This document shows positions 60,341 through 64,000 of a stretch of 64,000 nucleotides of DNA, in pieces. The DNA is from Nonomuraea typhae (GTDB lineage: Bacteria > Actinomycetota > Actinomycetes > Streptosporangiales > Streptosporangiaceae): contig NZ_VRLV01000004.1 in the NCBI RefSeq assembly GCF_009760925.1, positions 64,308-128,307 of the forward strand. Reading direction: 5' to 3'. A program made the position numbers and the translations under genes. Numbering within the stretch: position 1 is the first letter of the stretch; each line of letters starts with the position of its first letter. The notes below the pieces were generated by a model that was given only the letters and a program-made list of their open reading frames with translations, searched no databases and had not been told where the DNA came from.

Positions 60341-60811
60341 GTGCGCAGGGTGACACGAACCGCCCCAGCCGAACCCGCCACCCCCGACCACGCCCCCCAG
60401 CGGGCCGAGCGGCTCTTCCGCCAGTGGGCCACCCTGCGCGAGCAAGCCGCTCAGATCGACAACCGTGTCAAGGCGCTCCGGGCCGACCTGCTCGACCTTG
60501 CCGCCCACCACGGCGACGAAGACGCCAAGGGGCACATGACGATCACCCTCGACCAGCCGTACGAGGGCGACAGAACCTACTCCGGCTTCGTCCGCGAGAA
60601 ACGTGTCTCCATGACCGTCAACGAGGAGCGCGCCCGCACATTGGCACGCTCCAAAGGGCCTGACGTCGAAAAACGCGTCTTCCGCCACGAGGTCATCGAG
60701 GTCCTGGACCAAGACGAGCTCTACGCGCTCCAGCAAGAAGACGTCCTGACCACCGACGAGCTCGACTCCCTCATCGACACGACCATCACCTACGCCCTGA
60801 AGGGAATCTGA
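60341..60811 (+). CDS. Phage hypothetical protein
   Basis: This protein has 156 residues. Helical first half (RQWATLREQAAQIDNRVKAL), a beta segment (MTITLDQPYEGDRTYSGF), helical end (LDQDELYALQQEDVLTTDEL). No family is recognised; its arrangement resembles small replication accessory proteins. The GTG start has GAGGTGAG upstream. Confidence 0.7.
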   Translation: MRRVTRTAPAEPATPDHAPQRAERLFRQWATLREQAAQIDNRVKALRADLLDLAAHHGDEDAKGHMTITLDQPYEGDRTYSGFVREKRVSMTVNEERARTLARSKGPDVEKRVFRHEVIEVLDQDELYALQQEDVLTTDELDSLIDTTITYALKGI

Positions 60812-60818
60812 GCCCCCC

Positions 60819-61340
60819 GTGATGAGCACCACCCGCCCGGGAGCGCGCCAGCCCACCCGACCCGGCAACCGCACCGACTCCAGCCGCCCGGGCGCACCCC
60901 GCACCACACCCGCACGACCCGCCGCACACCTACCACCCGCGGGAAACGAAACCCCCATCCCCGCCTCCTGGCAGCGGCCCGCCGAGCTCGACGACCCGCT
61001 GGAGGGCAAGAAGCCTCGCGTCTACAAGGTCCGCGGCATCGACACCGACTTCTTCACCGTCGGCCAACTCGCCGACGTCCTGGGCCGCAAGGCCGTCACC
61101 ATCCGCAAGTGGGAGCGCGAAGGCATCCTGCCCCACCCCCAGTACCGCTTCACCGGCAAGGACACCCGCGGCTCCCGGCGCCTCTACACCCGCGCCCAGG
61201 TCCTGGAAATCCGCCAGATCGCCCAGGACGAGGGAATCCTCGAACCCCACTCCCGGCCGATCAAGCACACCCGCTTCACCGAGCGCGTCCTGGCCATGTT
61301 CCGCGAACACCAGGCCCGCTCCCGGAAGGTCTCCACCTGA
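60819..61340 (+). CDS. MerR-type helix-turn-helix protein
   Basis: This protein has 173 residues. The first 60 are Pro/Arg-rich and disordered. Residues about 70-150 form a MerR-like helix-turn-helix: DFFTVGQLADVLGRKAVTIR, KWEREGILPHPQYR, then RLYTRAQVLEIRQIAQDEG. No ligand-binding domain follows, so it is more like a DNA-binding accessory or excisionase-like regulator than a classical MerR activator. Start is GTG 60819 or ATG 60822. Confidence 0.75.
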   Translation: MMSTTRPGARQPTRPGNRTDSSRPGAPRTTPARPAAHLPPAGNETPIPASWQRPAELDDPLEGKKPRVYKVRGIDTDFFTVGQLADVLGRKAVTIRKWEREGILPHPQYRFTGKDTRGSRRLYTRAQVLEIRQIAQDEGILEPHSRPIKHTRFTERVLAMFREHQARSRKVST

Positions 61341-61341
61341 C

Positions 61342-61599
61342 ATGCAGGTCACCTACACCCAGCGCCACCACGTCAACATGGGCGCCTACGAGTGGATCGA
61401 ATACACCGCCTCGGCCACCGTCTTCGACACCGACTTCCCCGACGCCGACAACGTCGAGCTCGGCGACCTCCTGATCACCGCACGCGAGCAGGTGCAGCAG
61501 ACCCTGGCCGCCGACATCGCGCGAGCCACCAGCCTGACCACCGAGAACGAGTCATACGTCCACGTCCTGGCCGAGCAGAACACCCAGAACATCCACTAA
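61342..61599 (+). CDS. Small phage hypothetical protein
   Basis: This protein has 85 residues with a beta-strand start (MQVTYTQRHHVNMGAYEWIE) and a helical acidic remainder. No family is recognised. It lies 1 base after the MerR-like gene and is probably in the same operon. Confidence 0.62.
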   Translation: MQVTYTQRHHVNMGAYEWIEYTASATVFDTDFPDADNVELGDLLITAREQVQQTLAADIARATSLTTENESYVHVLAEQNTQNIH

Positions 61600-61616
61600 C
61601 GAAAGGGCACCCCCAC

Positions 61617-62357
61617 ATGGCCCGCGCTCTCAAGCGCCGCACCTCCACCGAGCAGACCACCGAGCCCGAGGAGAAGGAAGCCAGCCAGCGCCGACACCCC
61701 GCCTCCCGGCCCGCGGGCCGCACCGACTCCCGCCGTCCAGCAGGCCGCACGAGCGCCGGAGCCTCCGGCGGCTGGGACGCCCTGCGCAACCAGGCCAAGG
61801 CATCGGCCGGCTTCGCCGACACCTTCAAGGTCGGCTCCGACGAGATCGTCTTCAAGTTCGCCCAGACCGAGCCGTTCGCCGTCTTCGCCTGGCACTGGCT
61901 GGAACAAGCCCAGGGCAAGAAGGGCTTCGTCTGCCACGCAGAAGACTGCCCCCTGTGCGAGCAGCTCGGTGACAGCCCCCGCACCCAGGTCCTGTTCAAC
62001 GTCATCGAGATGCCCTACCGCGACAGCAACGGCAACGACGTGGGCGAACCGGAGATGAAGATCTGGGCCTGCGGCGTACGGCTGGCCGAGAAGATCCGCA
62101 CCCTGTCCCAGAACACCAAGACCAGCCCCATCGACCGCGACGACCTCTACTGGTCAGTCTCCCGCTCCGGCAAGGGCACCAAGACCGAATACAACCTGGT
62201 CCCCATCAAGGAACGCGACCTCGTCGCCGAATGGGCCGTCACCCCCCTCACCGAGGAGGACCTGGCCGAGCTACGCGAGGCCGTCCACGGCTTCGAGAAC
62301 TACACCAAGACCGACAGCCGCGAAGACCTCGAAGAGCTCGTGGACGAGCTCACCTAA
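61617..62357 (+). CDS. Possible ssDNA-binding protein (gp32-like zinc module)
   Basis: This protein has 246 residues. The N-terminal 55 residues are basic and Arg/Ser-rich. The core has FKFAQTEPFAVFAWHWLEQA, then a Cys/His cluster CHAEDCPLCEQLG (about residues 106-118), then LFNVIEMPYRDSNGNDVGEP. A zinc site inside an OB-like fold and an acidic C-terminal tail (DSREDLEELVDELT) recall phage single-stranded DNA-binding proteins of the T4 gp32 type. The place just before the DNA polymerase supports it. Assigned by features, not by full similarity. ATG at 61617, GAAAGGG upstream. Confidence 0.6.
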   Translation: MARALKRRTSTEQTTEPEEKEASQRRHPASRPAGRTDSRRPAGRTSAGASGGWDALRNQAKASAGFADTFKVGSDEIVFKFAQTEPFAVFAWHWLEQAQGKKGFVCHAEDCPLCEQLGDSPRTQVLFNVIEMPYRDSNGNDVGEPEMKIWACGVRLAEKIRTLSQNTKTSPIDRDDLYWSVSRSGKGTKTEYNLVPIKERDLVAEWAVTPLTEEDLAELREAVHGFENYTKTDSREDLEELVDELT

Positions 62358-62394
62358 CCCACCAAACACCAGGGGCTACCAACCCCAGCAAGCG

Positions 62395-62436
62395 GCAGGC
62401 CGCCGTCCCAGGGCTCACACCGGGGCGGCGGCCTGC
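62395..62436 (+). terminator. Hairpin between ssDNA-binding candidate and polymerase
   Basis: GCAGGCCGCCG (62395-62405) pairs with CGGCGGCCTGC (62426-62436), 11 bp around a 20-base loop, no T-tract. It may be a partial terminator. Confidence 0.65.
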
Positions 62437-62476
62437 GCCACCTCACCGACCAACCACCGAAGGGCCCACCACGCCC

Positions 62477-64000
62477 ATGCGCCCCAGCTCCACCGTGGTG
62501 CTCACCCCCGAGCACCTCGACCACGTCATCGGCCACTTCTCCCGCCACGACGCCTTCGCCTTCGACACCGAGACGACCGGAGACAACCGGCTCATCCCCG
62601 CACAGAACAAGGTCATCTGGCTGTCCATGGCCACCCACGGCATGGCCGTGTCGATCCCCATGGGCCACCCCATCGGCAACCGCATCGAGCGCTACGACAC
62701 CCAGCCGCGCCTGCTGGCCAACGGCAGGATCCGCCGCGACAAGGTCCCCGTCTGGGAAGCCCCACCCGCCCAGCTTCGCCCCTCCCAGGTCTGGGAGAAA
62801 TGCTGGCCCCTGTTCGACTCCGACCGAACCAAGATCGCCCACAACTTCGTGTTCGACGGTATCTCCATCGCCAAGTACAACGGCGAGCGCATCGTCCCCC
62901 CGCCCTACGCCGACACCCGCGTCATGGGCCACCTGCTGGACGAAAACCGCCAGAACGGCCTCAAGGCCCTGGTCAAGGAGCTCTACCAGGTCGACTACGA
63001 CAAAGAGAACGTCGGCAAGTGCGTCGAGCAGCACCCCTTCCACAAGGTCGCCCGCTACGCCTACATGGACGCCAAGTACACCTGGCTCCTCTACCACCGC
63101 TTCGCCGAACTCATCGACCAGCTCGGCATCGGCGACCTGCGCGACCTCGAGCACACCCTCATCACCGAGCTGCTGGATGCCGCCCACCACGGCGCACCCC
63201 TCGAAGCCGACGTCCTGACCACCTTCGGCGCCGAGCTCGCCGGCCGCATCGTCGCCATCGAGGGCGACATCTACGCCACCGCCGGACGCCGGTTCAACCT
63301 CAACAGCCCCAAGCAGAAGGCCGAGATCCTCTACCTGCCCAAGAGCGAGGGCGGCCTCGGCCTCAAGCCCAGCGCGCTCACCCCGGGAGGCAAGAAGAAG
63401 GAACGCGCCCGACAGCCAGTCACCATCTACGACTACTCCACCGACGCCGACGCCCTCAAGCCGCACGCCCGCGTCCCGCTCGTGGCCCGCCTCCTGGACT
63501 ACCAAAAGGACGTCAAACTCAAGACCACCTACGTGGACGGCCTGGTCGGCACCGACACCAAGCCCGGCATCGTCTTCGACGGCCGCGTGTACGGGAGCTT
63601 CAACCAGTCCGGCACCGCCACCGGCCGCTTCTCCAGCTCCGGCCCGAACCTCCAGAACATCCCCGTGCGCACCGCCGACGGCAAGCGCATCCGCGGCGCA
63701 TTCCGCGCCGATGACGGCTGGTCCCTGGTCGTCGGCGACCAAGGCCAGATCGAACTCGTCTTGACCGCCCACTTCATCGGCCAGGGAGCCCTGTTCGAGG
63801 GCTTCCACGCCGGGATCGACCCCCACACCATGACCGCCGCCATGGTGTTCGGCGTCGCCCCCGATGACGTCGCCAAGGACATGCGCCAGGTCGCCAAGGG
63901 CCTCAACTTTGCCATCATCTACATGGCTGGACCCGCCACCGTCGCCGACATGGCCGGGATCACCGAGAAGCAGGCCCGCGCCCACATGAAGACGCACGCG
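62477..64000 (+). CDS. DNA polymerase I (family A), C-terminus cut by the right edge
   Basis: The first 508 codons of a family A polymerase. An N-terminal 3'-5' exonuclease domain begins FAFDTETTGDN (about 27-37), with KIAHNFVFDGISI and YAYMDAKYTWLLY. The polymerase domain starts near residue 330 and shows TGRFSSSGPNLQNIP. Motif A reads GDQGQIELVL (Asp about 421) in place of DYSQIEL, and motif B has RQVAKGLNFAIIYM (470-483): the key Arg, Lys, Phe and Tyr stay, but FG is FA and YG is YM. The 5' nuclease domain is absent. ATG at 62477; the ribosome site is unclear. Confidence 0.9.
   Translation, partial: MRPSSTVVLTPEHLDHVIGHFSRHDAFAFDTETTGDNRLIPAQNKVIWLSMATHGMAVSIPMGHPIGNRIERYDTQPRLLANGRIRRDKVPVWEAPPAQLRPSQVWEKCWPLFDSDRTKIAHNFVFDGISIAKYNGERIVPPPYADTRVMGHLLDENRQNGLKALVKELYQVDYDKENVGKCVEQHPFHKVARYAYMDAKYTWLLYHRFAELIDQLGIGDLRDLEHTLITELLDAAHHGAPLEADVLTTFGAELAGRIVAIEGDIYATAGRRFNLNSPKQKAEILYLPKSEGGLGLKPSALTPGGKKKERARQPVTIYDYSTDADALKPHARVPLVARLLDYQKDVKLKTTYVDGLVGTDTKPGIVFDGRVYGSFNQSGTATGRFSSSGPNLQNIPVRTADGKRIRGAFRADDGWSLVVGDQGQIELVLTAHFIGQGALFEGFHAGIDPHTMTAAMVFGVAPDDVAKDMRQVAKGLNFAIIYMAGPATVADMAGITEKQARAHMKTHA

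Larger units (their letters stand above)
21430..64000 (+). mobile_element. Prophage with contractile tail (myovirus-type), right end outside window
   Basis: Terminase, portal, scaffold, capsid, neck, sheath, tube, tape measure, baseplate, fibres, holin and a replication module lie in canonical order on the plus strand directly after the host genes recA-recX. The left limit is approximate and rests on the drop in GC and the first phage-like gene. Integrase, repressor and endolysin are not found here and may lie to the right. Capsid, terminase and portal all look intact, so it is probably a complete prophage. Confidence 0.9.

Noticed and set aside
21137..64000. Integrase, repressor or tRNA genes
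   Set aside because: I looked for tyrosine/serine recombinases, phage repressors and cloverleaf sequences and found none in this window.

Overview
The window is GC-rich actinobacterial DNA. The best guess is the order Streptosporangiales (Nonomuraea-like), inferred from GC content, gene content and start-codon use. It joins about 21 kb of host chromosome to at least 42 kb of an integrated contractile-tailed phage that runs off the right edge.

Host part (1-20912). From the left: a sugar ABC importer operon on the minus strand (permease, permease, lipoprotein binding protein), with a divergent ROK repressor and a palindromic operator candidate between them; a VanX-like D-Ala-D-Ala dipeptidase; a MarR regulator divergent from a cytochrome P450 with a clear inverted-repeat operator; a TetR / ABC ATPase / permease exporter operon; a YbdK-type carboxylate-amine ligase; a very large Lhr-type helicase; a VOC (glyoxalase-fold) protein; and the conserved actinobacterial cluster DUF3046, recA, recX. 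A Tat-exported DUF839 (PhoX-like) gene sits in that cluster. recA carries both a LexA box and a sequence fitting the LexA-independent (PafBC/RecA-NDp type) damage promoter. A close variant of the latter lies in front of lhr.

Boundary (20913-21756). After recX comes a 16-bp tandem repeat array, then lower-GC DNA with several inverted repeats. The prophage starts in or just before this stretch. No integrase, repressor or tRNA attachment site is visible; these may lie beyond the right edge.

Phage part (21757-64000). The order is: DUF2637-type membrane protein; two small proteins (one a possible small terminase subunit); large terminase; portal; scaffold; major capsid; head-tail connectors; a reverse-strand two-TM accessory gene ('moron') behind a strong bidirectional hairpin; neck proteins; sheath; tube; a tail chaperone pair that seems to need +1 frameshifting; tape measure with two wall-degrading domains; CIS-tube/LysM/hub/spike/gp25/gp6-like baseplate; a three-copy paralogous fibre family; two large fibre/adhesin proteins; a holin pair; an acidic AT-hook protein; and a replication module (winged-helix protein, DnaC-like loader, DnaB-like helicase, CHC2 primase, SNF2-like helicase, MerR-type HTH protein, possible ssDNA-binding protein, family A DNA polymerase, incomplete).

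Most interesting signal. Six sites in the structural and lysis module share one promoter architecture: ATTACAAA (or a close variant), exactly 18 bases, then TACNNT, usually followed by NGAAA. They stand in front of the large terminase, the next gene, the portal, a neck gene, gp25 and the holin. I saw none in the replication module. Two are physically interleaved with intrinsic terminators; in one the -35 box is the terminator loop. This looks like a late-promoter regulon of the phage with built-in insulation between transcripts.
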